The position numbers were made by a program, and so were the translations under genes. From NCBI GenBank assembly GCA_017889635.1, contig JAGGAC010000011.1, forward strand, positions 62,001-126,000: 64,000 nucleotides of DNA, given 5' to 3'. Below are positions 53,315 to 62,499 of this stretch, piece after piece (position 1 is the first letter of the stretch; each line of letters starts with the position of its first letter). Under the pieces are notes generated by a model, which made no database searches, was not told the DNA's origin, and saw only the letters and a program-made list of their open reading frames with translations. This DNA comes from Bacillota bacterium. GTDB taxonomy: Bacteria; Bacillota; Negativicutes; Sporomusales; CTSoil-080.

Positions 53315-54511
53315 TTATTTACTTATTTTAGCTGTGAGAATAACCACAATTTCCGTTTCTTCAGTACTGTCATCAACATTTTTAAATACCGAGCCAATTA
53401 GCGGCAAATCCCCTAAAATGGGAACTTTTTTCCCGGTATGAGACACAGTGGAGCTCATTAAGCCGCCAATGGCCATCGTTTCTCCGTCAGCCATCACCAA
53501 ATCGGTCTCAGCAGTTCGGGTGGCAATCTTATAGTTAGTACCGCCCAGCGCCGCCGACGGTGTCGATACCTCGGCTAAAAGGTGAGCTCGTACCATGCCA
53601 TCAGAACTAATAACCGGCGTATATACCAGCTTGATGCCGGTATCCACATAAGTCACTGACGTCGAAGACACCCCGCCGGAAGTAGTAGTCGCCTGCACCG
53701 GCACCTTGTCGCCAATAAGAATCTTGGCTTCCTTGCCGGAAATCGTACTTATCTTGGGTTTGGCCAGCACTTTGGCATTGCCTTTAGATACCAGGGCATT
53801 TAACTGAGCCTGATACCGAAATTGATACGGATTTCCGTCCGGAGCCCGGCCAAAGCTAATGGCCCCATAGTTAGTAAGATCGGTGGTCGAAGTACTACCC
53901 GACTGCACCGGACCAGGAGCAAAACTCCACTCAAACCCCAGGCTCTTGCTAGCTGACTTATTAATTTCCAGCACCTGGGCCTCAATCGTCACCTGCTTCT
54001 GGGGAATATCCAGCCTGTCAATTACCTCGCGCACCTTTTCCGCCTCTGTTGGTGGCCCGAAAAACACTAGTGTATTTGTAGCGTCATCAGCCTTCAGCCG
54101 TTCCTCAGCCACCACTCCGGCCAGCATTTTCTTCAAATCAGCCGCCACAGCATACTTCAAAGAAAACACCTCCACCGAGCCAAACCCGGTTAACAGCGTC
54201 TTGGCCTCAGCCACCACAATCGCGCCGTCAGGCATACGCTGATATGTATACCCCCGCGTCTTGACCACCAGATTTAGGGCTTCATCCAGCGGCATATCGC
54301 TTATATTCAGCGACATCTTACCTTTTACCGTTTCATCCACAATTATATTGACCCCGTTCACCGCCGCTATTGCGGCCAGGATATCTCTCACTTCGGCGTT
54401 ACTCACATTCAAGGTAACCAGTTGCTCTGCCGCCTGTGTCACACCGCTATAGCATACAGTCATCATAACTAAGCCAATAATTCCACATTTAAACCATCTT
54501 AGCACCGTCAT
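53315..54511 (-). CDS. pilQ: Compact pilus secretin PilQ (operon 2)
   Basis: 398 aa with signal sequence, one N0/STN-like domain, one N1-like domain and secretin core ending VPILGDLPLIGSVFKN. ATG at 54511 with GAGGAGG upstream; its ATGA overlaps the pilP stop, so translation is coupled. The same shortened layout as its paralogue. Confidence 0.88.
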   Translation of the reverse strand: MTVLRWFKCGIIGLVMMTVCYSGVTQAAEQLVTLNVSNAEVRDILAAIAAVNGVNIIVDETVKGKMSLNISDMPLDEALNLVVKTRGYTYQRMPDGAIVVAEAKTLLTGFGSVEVFSLKYAVAADLKKMLAGVVAEERLKADDATNTLVFFGPPTEAEKVREVIDRLDIPQKQVTIEAQVLEINKSASKSLGFEWSFAPGPVQSGSTSTTDLTNYGAISFGRAPDGNPYQFRYQAQLNALVSKGNAKVLAKPKISTISGKEAKILIGDKVPVQATTTSGGVSSTSVTYVDTGIKLVYTPVISSDGMVRAHLLAEVSTPSAALGGTNYKIATRTAETDLVMADGETMAIGGLMSSTVSHTGKKVPILGDLPLIGSVFKNVDDSTEETEIVVILTAKISK

Positions 54512-55035
54512 TCCTGCCTCCTCATCCATAGCGTTATTGCTCCGCCAGGTCCCTCCACCACAGCGGAATCGGCTTCTACTGCCACAAGCGTATAATCACC
54601 AATCGCCTGCCCAACCCGAACAGCTCTGCTTTCAGCCCCCAGTGTCAAAATTGCCACACTGCTGGAGCGGCCAAGCACCGTCCCCTGAAGCAGGGGCATC
54701 GTCGCTGGCTTGGTGTTAATTTCAGCAGCTACTTCTGGCTTAGTACCAACTGTTTCAGTCATACTTTCTTTATCCACTTGCCGGTAAACTGGCGGCACCT
54801 CAAATGGATCTCGGTTTGCCGCTACCGGGGCTGCTGGCAGCAAACCGGCAGCCTTAAGCTTTGCCGAAGCCGCTTGCTCCCCGGCCTTATTAGCTGGCTT
54901 TCCCACCACTACCGGCGCCATCGGCGGCGAATTAGTTACCCCCAGAAAATAGTATCCAATAACCACCAGCACCAATATCACCAATAGCCCCCAAGTCCGT
55001 TTAGTTACCCCCATTCGCTTCCAATCCACTGTCAT
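54508..55035 (-). CDS. pilP: PilP/GspC-like pilus protein (operon 2)
   Basis: 175 aa: N-terminal helix TWGLLVILVLVVIGYYFLG, Ala/Pro-rich linker with RDPFEVPPVYR, then the beta domain LLQGTVLGRSSSVAILTLGAE and IGDYTLVAVEADS. The DPF motif is shared with the operon-1 copy. Confidence 0.75.
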   Translation of the reverse strand: MTVDWKRMGVTKRTWGLLVILVLVVIGYYFLGVTNSPPMAPVVVGKPANKAGEQAASAKLKAAGLLPAAPVAANRDPFEVPPVYRQVDKESMTETVGTKPEVAAEINTKPATMPLLQGTVLGRSSSVAILTLGAESRAVRVGQAIGDYTLVAVEADSAVVEGPGGAITLWMRRQE

Positions 55036-55106
55036 AACTTTTCCCCCTTAGCTTCATGCATAGCCTGCTGCAGTAATTTCCCAAAAGGCTTGCTCCGCTG
55101 AACTGC

Positions 55107-57038
55107 CTACATACCCCATATACCGTAATTTGAAGTAATAGTAGTAGCTTCACTCACTGTCTGGCCGTAGTTATCAACAGTATAGAATAACGCCGCCGCA
55201 TTCCAGATTTTAATCCCGGTCCCCAGTTGGGTCTTAGTTGGACTTAGTTCCCAGTCCTTAGGTATAATATTGTGTTTATACGAACTGTAAACATCATTAA
55301 ACGCCAGTGCCAGCACATCATTAACTCTGATAAGTTGCACCCGGTTGCCTTGGTTGTCAGCCACCAGTTCAATAGTAATCTTATTCTTATTGCCAGCGAC
55401 CATCGCAAACGGAATAGAATAGACAGAATTGTCTACTGACGTACCATTGACAATGTCGATCCGATACTTTAAATCAGCCATTGAAATTTTAGCAATAGAA
55501 ATTTTGCCATCCACCACAGCCTTGGCAATCTCCGCCGATGTCGGAGCCGCCTGCGCCACCCAGGTCACTGTGCCGTCAGTCACGATAGCCCCTGCTGGAG
55601 GAACGCGGCTTAGCGCGGCCGGCTTAGACGCACCGCTCTTACCGGCATTTGCTGCCACCCATACCATCCGGTTGTCCAGCGCATCAGCCATATAAACTCC
55701 AACCGCTACCTTAGCGCCTTGCGGATAATAAGTATTCTTAAACCAAGAGTTGCCCTCAGCTAAGTCGCCAAGCGAGTAGGCGATCCTTAAATCTGGGGGA
55801 CGTTCACGGTATTGGCCTGTTTTATCAGGCAAGAATGTTCCGTCCGCCATATAACCGAACAAAGTTGGTACTCGTGTTAGACTGGGTGCGCTAACGCTTG
55901 TTGCTGAGTTGGTAACCACTGGCCGCAGCGCCGGTAAATCCCAGTCACTGGCAATTGCATAACCGCGGTCGCTCTCAACATAACAGCGCTGCTTCAATTC
56001 ATTGTTATCCTGAAATGCGTAGTTGTCATCATAAGTCCCGCTCTCATCCCAAACCTCGTTTTGTGAACCGTCAAAACCGTCCGCCATTACCTTCTTCACC
56101 AGAAAAGCGCCATAGGGCCAATTAATATTAAGCGGCTTAGAATACACCGCCCCCCAGGCGCATGATTTATAACCCGGATTAAGCCCAGGATCGTATTGCA
56201 CCACATAGGCGGTTGGGTCTCCGGCATCGCCGGCCAACCAGGCCTTAGTCGCCGAATTCTGAGTTTTCGTCGCCAAATAGTAGATACCATAACCCGCACC
56301 ATCGGCACTATCAATATTTGTAAGTAAAACATAGTAATTAACTCGAAACACCGTCTGCAGCGCCGCGGTAGCCGAATAGCCTGCCTGCCCCAGAATATCG
56401 TTAAACAATACGCAGCTATAGACAGATGACCACGCATTATTGGCCGTCCCATATCCCGGCGACTTCGCCGGGCTTGTAGGATTGGTAAGGTCATCCGGCA
56501 GCGACCACGCTAACGCAGAATTGACTTTACCGCCGGAATTGCTTGCGCCAATGTATGTATTGCCCGAGGCAATCAGCGATGCCGCAGTAACAGTAGTATA
56601 AGTATCCGTCATAGTTGTTGTCGTCGTACTTGTAAGATCAATGCCTGAATTATAGGCCAGCCTCGTAGCACCGTTGGCGGTGCCTAACGCCTGCACATAG
56701 TACTTTGTTGTAGCGCCCTGCACATAACTGATTGATACTTTCGCTGTTCCCATAATAGATCCCGGCAAACCGAGACTTATCGTGCTGCCAACCCAATCCG
56801 CAAGCGCCGATTTTTCACCATTTTTATAGCCATTCGCAGTTTTCACAGACTCTTGCCCAGCCACATAAGCTGTTTTTACCGCCGCCTCAGCGCTATACTG
56901 CGCTTGAAGCCCGTTAGCGTACTCTTGGGCAATCTTCGCATTACGGCTGGTTATATAGCTCACTGTCGCCGCCCCGGTCGCCAGTACCAACATTGCCATA
57001 ATTGCCATAATCGTCATGCTGCCGCGCTGCCGCCTCAT
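55107..57038 (-). CDS. Large PilX/GspK-like tip pilin with a phage-fibre-like module
   Basis: 643 aa. N-terminal helix GSMTIMAIMAMLVLATGAATVSYI without Glu5, as in GspK-type pilins. A very long surface region follows, rich in Tyr, Trp, Ser, Thr and Asn. Residues about 435-495 (YYPQGAKVAVG, then AGKSGASKPA, then IVTDGTVTWV) resemble the small repeat found in many phage tail and carbohydrate-binding proteins. ATG at 57038 has AGAGGTG upstream. Probably the adhesive tip. Almost 200 residues longer than the operon-1 homologue. Confidence 0.72.
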   Translation of the reverse strand: MRRQRGSMTIMAIMAMLVLATGAATVSYITSRNAKIAQEYANGLQAQYSAEAAVKTAYVAGQESVKTANGYKNGEKSALADWVGSTISLGLPGSIMGTAKVSISYVQGATTKYYVQALGTANGATRLAYNSGIDLTSTTTTTMTDTYTTVTAASLIASGNTYIGASNSGGKVNSALAWSLPDDLTNPTSPAKSPGYGTANNAWSSVYSCVLFNDILGQAGYSATAALQTVFRVNYYVLLTNIDSADGAGYGIYYLATKTQNSATKAWLAGDAGDPTAYVVQYDPGLNPGYKSCAWGAVYSKPLNINWPYGAFLVKKVMADGFDGSQNEVWDESGTYDDNYAFQDNNELKQRCYVESDRGYAIASDWDLPALRPVVTNSATSVSAPSLTRVPTLFGYMADGTFLPDKTGQYRERPPDLRIAYSLGDLAEGNSWFKNTYYPQGAKVAVGVYMADALDNRMVWVAANAGKSGASKPAALSRVPPAGAIVTDGTVTWVAQAAPTSAEIAKAVVDGKISIAKISMADLKYRIDIVNGTSVDNSVYSIPFAMVAGNKNKITIELVADNQGNRVQLIRVNDVLALAFNDVYSSYKHNIIPKDWELSPTKTQLGTGIKIWNAAALFYTVDNYGQTVSEATTITSNYGIWGM

Positions 57039-57069
57039 CGGTTTCACCTCTCTTTGGCCACGAAAGTTA

Positions 57070-57612
57070 CTAATTTAAATTTGCGGTAAGACCATTAAGC
57101 GGATAAATGGTAGTCTCTGCCACCGCCGGATTTGTATCGGCAGCATCTCGTCCAATTTTATATACTATGTGAACCTGACTTACAGCAGTGCCAGAAGCTG
57201 TCACAGTTACAGTGAAATACCCGGCTCCAACATATCCCCGCTTAACGTTGCCAAGCAGGCTAGCCTCAGCAGTCGTCCCATACGTATAAGTTCTTGTCAG
57301 CACATAACCGCCGGAAGTACCGACAAGTTTATAGCCTATCTTCACCGAGCTGCCGCGAGAATCGGTTTTCACCATCTCGACCGCAGTGCCTGTTCCGACT
57401 CTGGTAGTACATGCGGTTGCATAACGTAAATCCCGGGCAATCATGTCCACCGCCCAGCGCGCTTCCTGTTGCCGGTCAATCAAATCGCTTGCCCTGACGC
57501 TGTGACCGATAAGATTTGTCAGCATTCCGGCAACGCCCGACATTATCAATACCATAAGAGCCATTCCCATAACCAGTTCCAACAGCATAAATCCAGCCTG
57601 TTTTTGGGTCAT
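57070..57612 (-). CDS. PilW/GspJ-like minor pilin (operon 2)
   Basis: AG|FMLLELVMGMALMVLIMSGVAG with Glu5, then RWAVDMIARDLRYATACT, typical of PilW/GspJ. 180 aa. Two cysteines or fewer. Sits 31 bases before the tip pilin start. Confidence 0.78.
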   Translation of the reverse strand: MTQKQAGFMLLELVMGMALMVLIMSGVAGMLTNLIGHSVRASDLIDRQQEARWAVDMIARDLRYATACTTRVGTGTAVEMVKTDSRGSSVKIGYKLVGTSGGYVLTRTYTYGTTAEASLLGNVKRGYVGAGYFTVTVTASGTAVSQVHIVYKIGRDAADTNPAVAETTIYPLNGLTANLN

Positions 57613-57628
57613 TTTTGCTCCCTTCGGC

Positions 57629-58090
57629 CTACTCCCGCTCTATCAGAGTCTCCAGACTTACCGACTTTGGAATGCTGTTTTCAGTCCAGCTAACTGTCAC
57701 TACAACATCAATCAGCCGCTTATTAACTGCGTCCAATAAATTACTTCTGCTGCTCGCCGTCGTAATCGGCAATGCGGTAATAGCCGCCAGATTAACCGAA
57801 GTTGTCCGACTAAAACCATTCCTCGGAGGCATTCCAGTATCGGCCGGAGCGGCAGGCTCAGTACCTGCCGTTGAACTTCCCCGCCAACTTCCCGTACCTT
57901 TCAGGTACTCAATCCGTTCCTGAGCCCAGTTATAAGCCACTGTTCGGTTATCGGCAAAAATGCCAGCCCTGGCGCTTTGAAAGTACAGTCCCCCGATGCC
58001 TAACAGAGCAACTACCAAAATAAACATTCCCAGCACTACATCAGCTAGAATAAAACCCTTTTCATGTCTTCTCCTTCTTTCGCCCACCAC
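57629..58090 (-). CDS. PilV/GspI-like minor pilin (operon 2)
   Basis: KG|FILADVVLGMFILVVALLGIGGLYF with Asp rather than Glu at +5, as in the operon-1 PilV. AYNWAQERIEYLKGTGSW is typical of PilV/GspI. GTG at 58090 (or the next codon) chosen for AGAGGTG upstream; the open frame to 58120 overlaps the previous gene. 153 aa. Confidence 0.78.
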   Translation of the reverse strand: MVGERRRRHEKGFILADVVLGMFILVVALLGIGGLYFQSARAGIFADNRTVAYNWAQERIEYLKGTGSWRGSSTAGTEPAAPADTGMPPRNGFSRTTSVNLAAITALPITTASSRSNLLDAVNKRLIDVVVTVSWTENSIPKSVSLETLIERE

Positions 58091-58100
58091 AGTTTCACCT

Positions 58101-58685
58101 CTATAATGGCGCAGCCCCATCAGTGTTAGTCCAGACCCGTCCTACCCGGGAGTCAACATTCACATAAACATACGCCCCTGTAGTCGTATGAATCAACTTT
58201 ATCTGGTATGCGGTATTTTCCAAAACCGAACCAGTCTTAATACGGTCGACATCATACGCACAATAAGTAAGACTAACACTGGACGAATTACTTGGCACTA
58301 TTACCTTAGCAGTAACATGATAACCGGCAAGATCATTCTTTTTCAGCGGCATAGTACTGCTGCTGTCAAGTATTTGATAACAATTGGCCCTTTCACTTGA
58401 ACTCTGCGGCGAATAATCCGCCGCCAACAGCAATAACTTGTAACGGTAGCTTGGGTTAGAGGCGAACGTCACCCGCGTGTCACCAGCTGCGTCATTGGCC
58501 GATAATTGTTGCAACCAGCGAATGTCGGCCACCAGTTCCATGGCCGCACGATACAACTCCCGCTGGGCCTGAGCCACCCGGAATTGGTTTACCCCAATTG
58601 ACACCAGCACGCAAATAATGGCAATTGTAACAACAGCCTCAATCAGCGTAAAACCCCGCTCCCCATTAGTGCATAAAAGCCGCAT
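58101..58685 (-). CDS. GspH/FimT-like minor pilin, first gene of operon 2
   Basis: RG|FTLIEAVVTIAIICVLVSIGVNQF with Glu5, then a GspH/FimT-type domain (AMELVADIRWLQQLSANDAAGDTRVTF). 194 aa. There is no counterpart in operon 1. With V, W and X it makes a full H-I-J-K-like tip set. The 180-base gap upstream to 58865 holds a TATACT near 58790 on the minus strand as a possible promoter. Confidence 0.78.
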   Translation of the reverse strand: MRLLCTNGERGFTLIEAVVTIAIICVLVSIGVNQFRVAQAQRELYRAAMELVADIRWLQQLSANDAAGDTRVTFASNPSYRYKLLLLAADYSPQSSSERANCYQILDSSSTMPLKKNDLAGYHVTAKVIVPSNSSSVSLTYCAYDVDRIKTGSVLENTAYQIKLIHTTTGAYVYVNVDSRVGRVWTNTDGAAPL

Positions 58686-58865
58686 TCGTATTCACATTCC
58701 CCTTTCGCTCATCACCGATCCCTTACCATTGTTCTAACTCATAATTAATGGAAATAATTAACTCAAAATTACATGTTTTACCATTAAGAGTATAGTTTAT
58801 ATAAATAAATTCCAATTCCTGCTATAAATTTACCTTTACGACAAAATTTTCCATTAAGATTGTGT

Positions 58866-58909
58866 AAAAAAGGGGTTGTATTGAAACGTCAGTTTCAATA
58901 CAACCCCTT
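58866..58909 (-). terminator. Terminator of the pga-type operon
   Basis: 18-bp perfect stem AAGGGGTTGTATTGAAAC / GTTTCAATACAACCCCTT with a 4-base loop and T6 on the minus strand, ten bases after the stop. Confidence 0.93.
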
Positions 58910-58918
58910 CAAACAACG

Positions 58919-60769
58919 CTAAAACGGCAAAAGCTCTGTATCAGAATTTATAATATTTACCGGATAATAACCGATGTGCATCGCCCCGTAATTCCTCATC
59001 AGTGCAACCTGCCGCTCAAGCTCCTTTCGATTAACCCATTTTCTGGTATTCCAGTCAAACGACTGTAATTTAAAAATAACTTTATCTTTTGCTTTAGGCT
59101 CAGCAAGCGCTGCCTGGGTAAGCTTTATCAGCCACTCGTCAGCATCCGGCACCTTCTCCATCCGCGGATAAGCCATTATTACCGTATAGTCATAAAACTT
59201 CAAGTACTCCCTAAAATCCTGGGCAAACCGTTTTTTTGCTTCAGGCTCCGTAACTACCGCCGAATAAATATTACGAGCCGATGCTGCTTCCGGACGATAG
59301 CGCCGCATTTCAGCAACCATCTCCAAAGTCAGGTCATTAAGTGCCTTAGCTTTGGCTTCGGCCCAGACGCTTTGCACATTCGGTTCTTGCAACGCGGCAA
59401 GCGTCATCTCGCGGCCAAAGCGTTCCTTAAACGCAGCTCTAGCCCCAGGCGACATATCCTCAAAATCGTTAAAATATAAATCATCATTGAAGACGATGCC
59501 GTCAATATTGTTGTACGCCGCCAAATCGCGAACCAACATCTTTAAAGACTCCCTAACCTGTGGACTAAATGGTGTCGCCCGCTTATACCAGCCTAATCTC
59601 CCTGGTGCTGAGGCCTGCACCGCATCCTCGGGGTGATCCTTAATCAACCATTGACCGCTCAAAGTCGAAAGCCAAGCATATACCCGAAAATTTTTGGCAT
59701 GCAGGCGTTCAGTCACATACCCAAACACATCTTTTTTTACTGGTGCTACACTGGTATAAAAATATACACCCTCTATATTACCATTACCTTTTTTATCAGC
59801 ATGAGCTTCTAAAAAAACGGTAGTTACATTTGAGCGCGTAAAATAGTCAATCGCAGCATCAATGTTTTTTTCAAACTGCTTGGGATTATCATCGTAAATT
59901 ATGTCCAGATCAAGTTGCGCCACCCGCAGTGAACCTTTTGCGGTCTCTGCATTAAGCGTCTTAGCAAATTCTTCTGTACCCATCCCGGAAGTAATAGCAA
60001 CCCGTTTTCCGCGCTCCAGCATATCGGTGCTGGGACTGTTTGCTCCATATCCCATGGTAAAAAATACTTTGAATCCCTGAGCCTTGGCCAAATCCAGCGC
60101 AACCTTGTTATAAGCGCCATAAGGCCAAACATATGTATCAACTTTATGTCCAAGCTTCTGTTCCAGCACATTTTGGGTTATGCTCATATCATTTGCAATT
60201 CGGTTAGTATATTCTTCGTGAGACTCATATTTTCCGTCTTCGCCTGCCACCAGTTCAGTAATCGGCTTATAAGCTGCTCCGGTCTTAACTTTGCGATGAA
60301 GATCATTAGAATGGGAGGCAATCGTAATCAGTCCTGACTGGTCCATTTCGCGCATTTGTTGCCAGTTAACTACCGGTCCAACATCTGCCGGCGCACCCAG
60401 CTCCTGCCACGATGTCACCACCGCCAGTACTGCCGGATACTTGTACTCTTTGAGCAATGGATATACTGTCGTATAAAAAGACGCATAACCGTCATCAAAG
60501 GTTAACAGCACCGGTTTTGCCGGAAGACTTACCTTATTATTAGCGCAAGCCTCCCGGTATAGTGCTAGTGAAATAGGCGTATACCCATTTTCTTTTAAAT
60601 ACTTAAATTGTTCTTCAAGTTTCTGTTTACTGACAACCCATTGACTGCCGCTTTTATCCCCAACATCATGATAGCAAAGAACTACTACCGATTGGCCTTC
60701 AGCCACCGGATAAAAGAAAAGTATGCAGGTAACAATCATTGTCAGCGCCAAACCAATCTTCCAAGCCAT
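58919..60769 (-). CDS. pgaB: PgaB-like poly-N-acetylglucosamine de-N-acetylase (second copy)
   Basis: Periplasmic two-domain enzyme. Signal or anchor (about 4-25), polysaccharide deacetylase domain with LCYHDVG, TFDDGYASFY (metal Asp) and SHSNDLH (metal His pair), then VWPYGAYN. The C-terminal GH153-like domain has DGIVFNDDLYFNDFED and VIMAYPRME. 616 aa from ATG at 60769 with GGCGGAGG upstream. Expected to deacetylate, and perhaps cleave, a poly-beta-1,6-GlcNAc-type polymer before export. Not a lipoprotein. Confidence 0.85.
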   Translation of the reverse strand: MAWKIGLALTMIVTCILFFYPVAEGQSVVVLCYHDVGDKSGSQWVVSKQKLEEQFKYLKENGYTPISLALYREACANNKVSLPAKPVLLTFDDGYASFYTTVYPLLKEYKYPAVLAVVTSWQELGAPADVGPVVNWQQMREMDQSGLITIASHSNDLHRKVKTGAAYKPITELVAGEDGKYESHEEYTNRIANDMSITQNVLEQKLGHKVDTYVWPYGAYNKVALDLAKAQGFKVFFTMGYGANSPSTDMLERGKRVAITSGMGTEEFAKTLNAETAKGSLRVAQLDLDIIYDDNPKQFEKNIDAAIDYFTRSNVTTVFLEAHADKKGNGNIEGVYFYTSVAPVKKDVFGYVTERLHAKNFRVYAWLSTLSGQWLIKDHPEDAVQASAPGRLGWYKRATPFSPQVRESLKMLVRDLAAYNNIDGIVFNDDLYFNDFEDMSPGARAAFKERFGREMTLAALQEPNVQSVWAEAKAKALNDLTLEMVAEMRRYRPEAASARNIYSAVVTEPEAKKRFAQDFREYLKFYDYTVIMAYPRMEKVPDADEWLIKLTQAALAEPKAKDKVIFKLQSFDWNTRKWVNRKELERQVALMRNYGAMHIGYYPVNIINSDTELLPF

Positions 60770-60807
60770 AAATTCCTCCGCCTGAAAACCTGCTACAAGC
60801 AATCTTT

Positions 60808-62487
60808 CTACTCATCGTCTTTCGGCTGCAAACCGCCCTTTTCGGTAAACATAGTATCCGGATAAAAGGCGAAATACAGTGCCCCTTTATCATGACAGGC
60901 TTTCATATAATTTTTGATAACGGCATCATCAAGCCACTGGTTTTTCTTATAATCAAAGCTTTGAATAGTAAAAATCAGTTTATTCGCCGCACCAGGACTC
61001 TGAAACGCCGCTTTAGCCAGTTCTTGAGTCCATTCCAGTGTGCGAGGCTCGCGTCTTTCCCGATATGGATAAGCCAAAATCAGGGTATAGTCATATGTTT
61101 TTAGAAACCGGTTATAGTCCTGAACCGAAGCCTTAACTGCCTCGGGATAAATACTGCGGACAAACTTGGCGTAAGGTTTATACTCCAGGACAACTTTAGC
61201 CATTTCCACAGTTTGGTCAGTAAGCGCTTTCGGCTTTATAAAATCTTTGTTCTCCTTCAGCGGCAAGTCATCCTGAAATATAACCCCATCCAAATATGAA
61301 TACGCCGCAAGATCTGAATATAACGCCCGGCTATTGCTGCCCTTACTCAGAACCGTAGCAGGATTCGTAGGCATCCAGGCATAAACATCAATGCTTTGAG
61401 CCTTAAAAAGCCTGGCAATATGGTCATAAATATCAACTTTCACCGGTGCTGCGGCAGTGCTAAAATAGACCCCATCCAGACTGCCGTCCGTCTTGCTGGT
61501 GCTAAACGCCTGCAGGAATACAGTATTAATACCCGAAGTCTGAAGCCTGGAAATAATAGCTTTCACGTTGGCATCCGTCTGCCTAATGCTCCCACCATTA
61601 TAAAGCCCATCAATATTCACCCATACGGCTCTAAGCGGCGGATCGTTAGCACCGTCCTTTTTAACCAACTTAGCAAACTTTTTCGTATCCGGGTTGCTTA
61701 GAATAATCCCTCGTCTGGCCTCAAACAAACCCTTTTCACCCGGGACATTCAAACCTCCACCCAAAGTAAATAAAGCTTTAAAGCCGTGAGTCTTGGCAAT
61801 ATTCATACCAATAGTAGTATACTCGCCATACGGCCACACCAAGGCAAGCGCCTTATGACCAAGTTCACGTTCAAAAATAGCCTGAGTTTCAGCGCAGTCA
61901 CTATCGATCCTGGCTTTGTACTGTTCAAGTGATTCGCTTGCCCCATTGCCATACTCAAAGTTTGACCCCGCTTCCCCGCGGTCACGATAGCTGTTAACCG
62001 TAGTACTATGGTGCAAATTATGAGTATGTGAAACAACATTTACCAAGCCGGAAGCTTCCATTTCCCGCATTTGCTGCCAATTAACCAGTTTGCCGACATC
62101 TGGCGGCTTATACCCAATCTCCCAATTGGTCACAACAGCTAAAACTGCTGGATAATTATACTTTTTAAGCATCGGAAAAACATTATTATAAAAAGATACA
62201 TAGCCGTCATCAAACGTCAGCAGCACCGGTTTAGGCGGCAGCGATGTCCCTTTAGAATTGGCATCAATATATTGCTGCAGCGAAATCGGGTGATAGCCGT
62301 TTTTCTTTAAATACTCCAAATTAGCTGCCAAATTGTCTTTACTGATTGCATAATAGTCATTAGGCTTAACAGTTCCCACATCATGATAACAAAGAATTAG
62401 AACTCCATCGCCTGCAAAAGCAGACGATGGAGCAGCCACCAATAATACAACCATAGTTAGCAAAAAATAGAATAACTTCCGTACCAT
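60808..62487 (-). CDS. pgaB: PgaB-like poly-N-acetylglucosamine de-N-acetylase (first copy)
   Basis: 559 aa with signal peptide (FYFLLTMVVLLVAAPSSAFA). Deacetylase domain: LCYHDVG, TFDDGYVSFY, SHTHNLHH, VWPYGEYT. C-terminal hydrolase-like domain: DGVIFQDDLPL and LILAYPYRE. Shorter than its neighbour mainly in the region after DDL. A paralogue from tandem duplication, 38 bases upstream of the other copy. Both keep the metal and Asp-Asp residues, so both may work. Confidence 0.85.
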   Translation of the reverse strand: MVRKLFYFLLTMVVLLVAAPSSAFAGDGVLILCYHDVGTVKPNDYYAISKDNLAANLEYLKKNGYHPISLQQYIDANSKGTSLPPKPVLLTFDDGYVSFYNNVFPMLKKYNYPAVLAVVTNWEIGYKPPDVGKLVNWQQMREMEASGLVNVVSHTHNLHHSTTVNSYRDRGEAGSNFEYGNGASESLEQYKARIDSDCAETQAIFERELGHKALALVWPYGEYTTIGMNIAKTHGFKALFTLGGGLNVPGEKGLFEARRGIILSNPDTKKFAKLVKKDGANDPPLRAVWVNIDGLYNGGSIRQTDANVKAIISRLQTSGINTVFLQAFSTSKTDGSLDGVYFSTAAAPVKVDIYDHIARLFKAQSIDVYAWMPTNPATVLSKGSNSRALYSDLAAYSYLDGVIFQDDLPLKENKDFIKPKALTDQTVEMAKVVLEYKPYAKFVRSIYPEAVKASVQDYNRFLKTYDYTLILAYPYRERREPRTLEWTQELAKAAFQSPGAANKLIFTIQSFDYKKNQWLDDAVIKNYMKACHDKGALYFAFYPDTMFTEKGGLQPKDDE

Positions 62488-62499
62488 AATATCCCCCTA

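Noticed and set aside
33947..58685. Assembly duplication of a single pilus operon
   Set aside because: The two sets differ throughout in protein sequence, gene lengths, pilins and intergenic hairpins, so they are genuine paralogues.
58101..58685. Type II secretion system instead of type IV pilus
   Set aside because: GspH/I/J/K-like minor pilins occur, but PilT, PilM, PilN and PilO are present and gspC/D/L/M-type organisation is absent.
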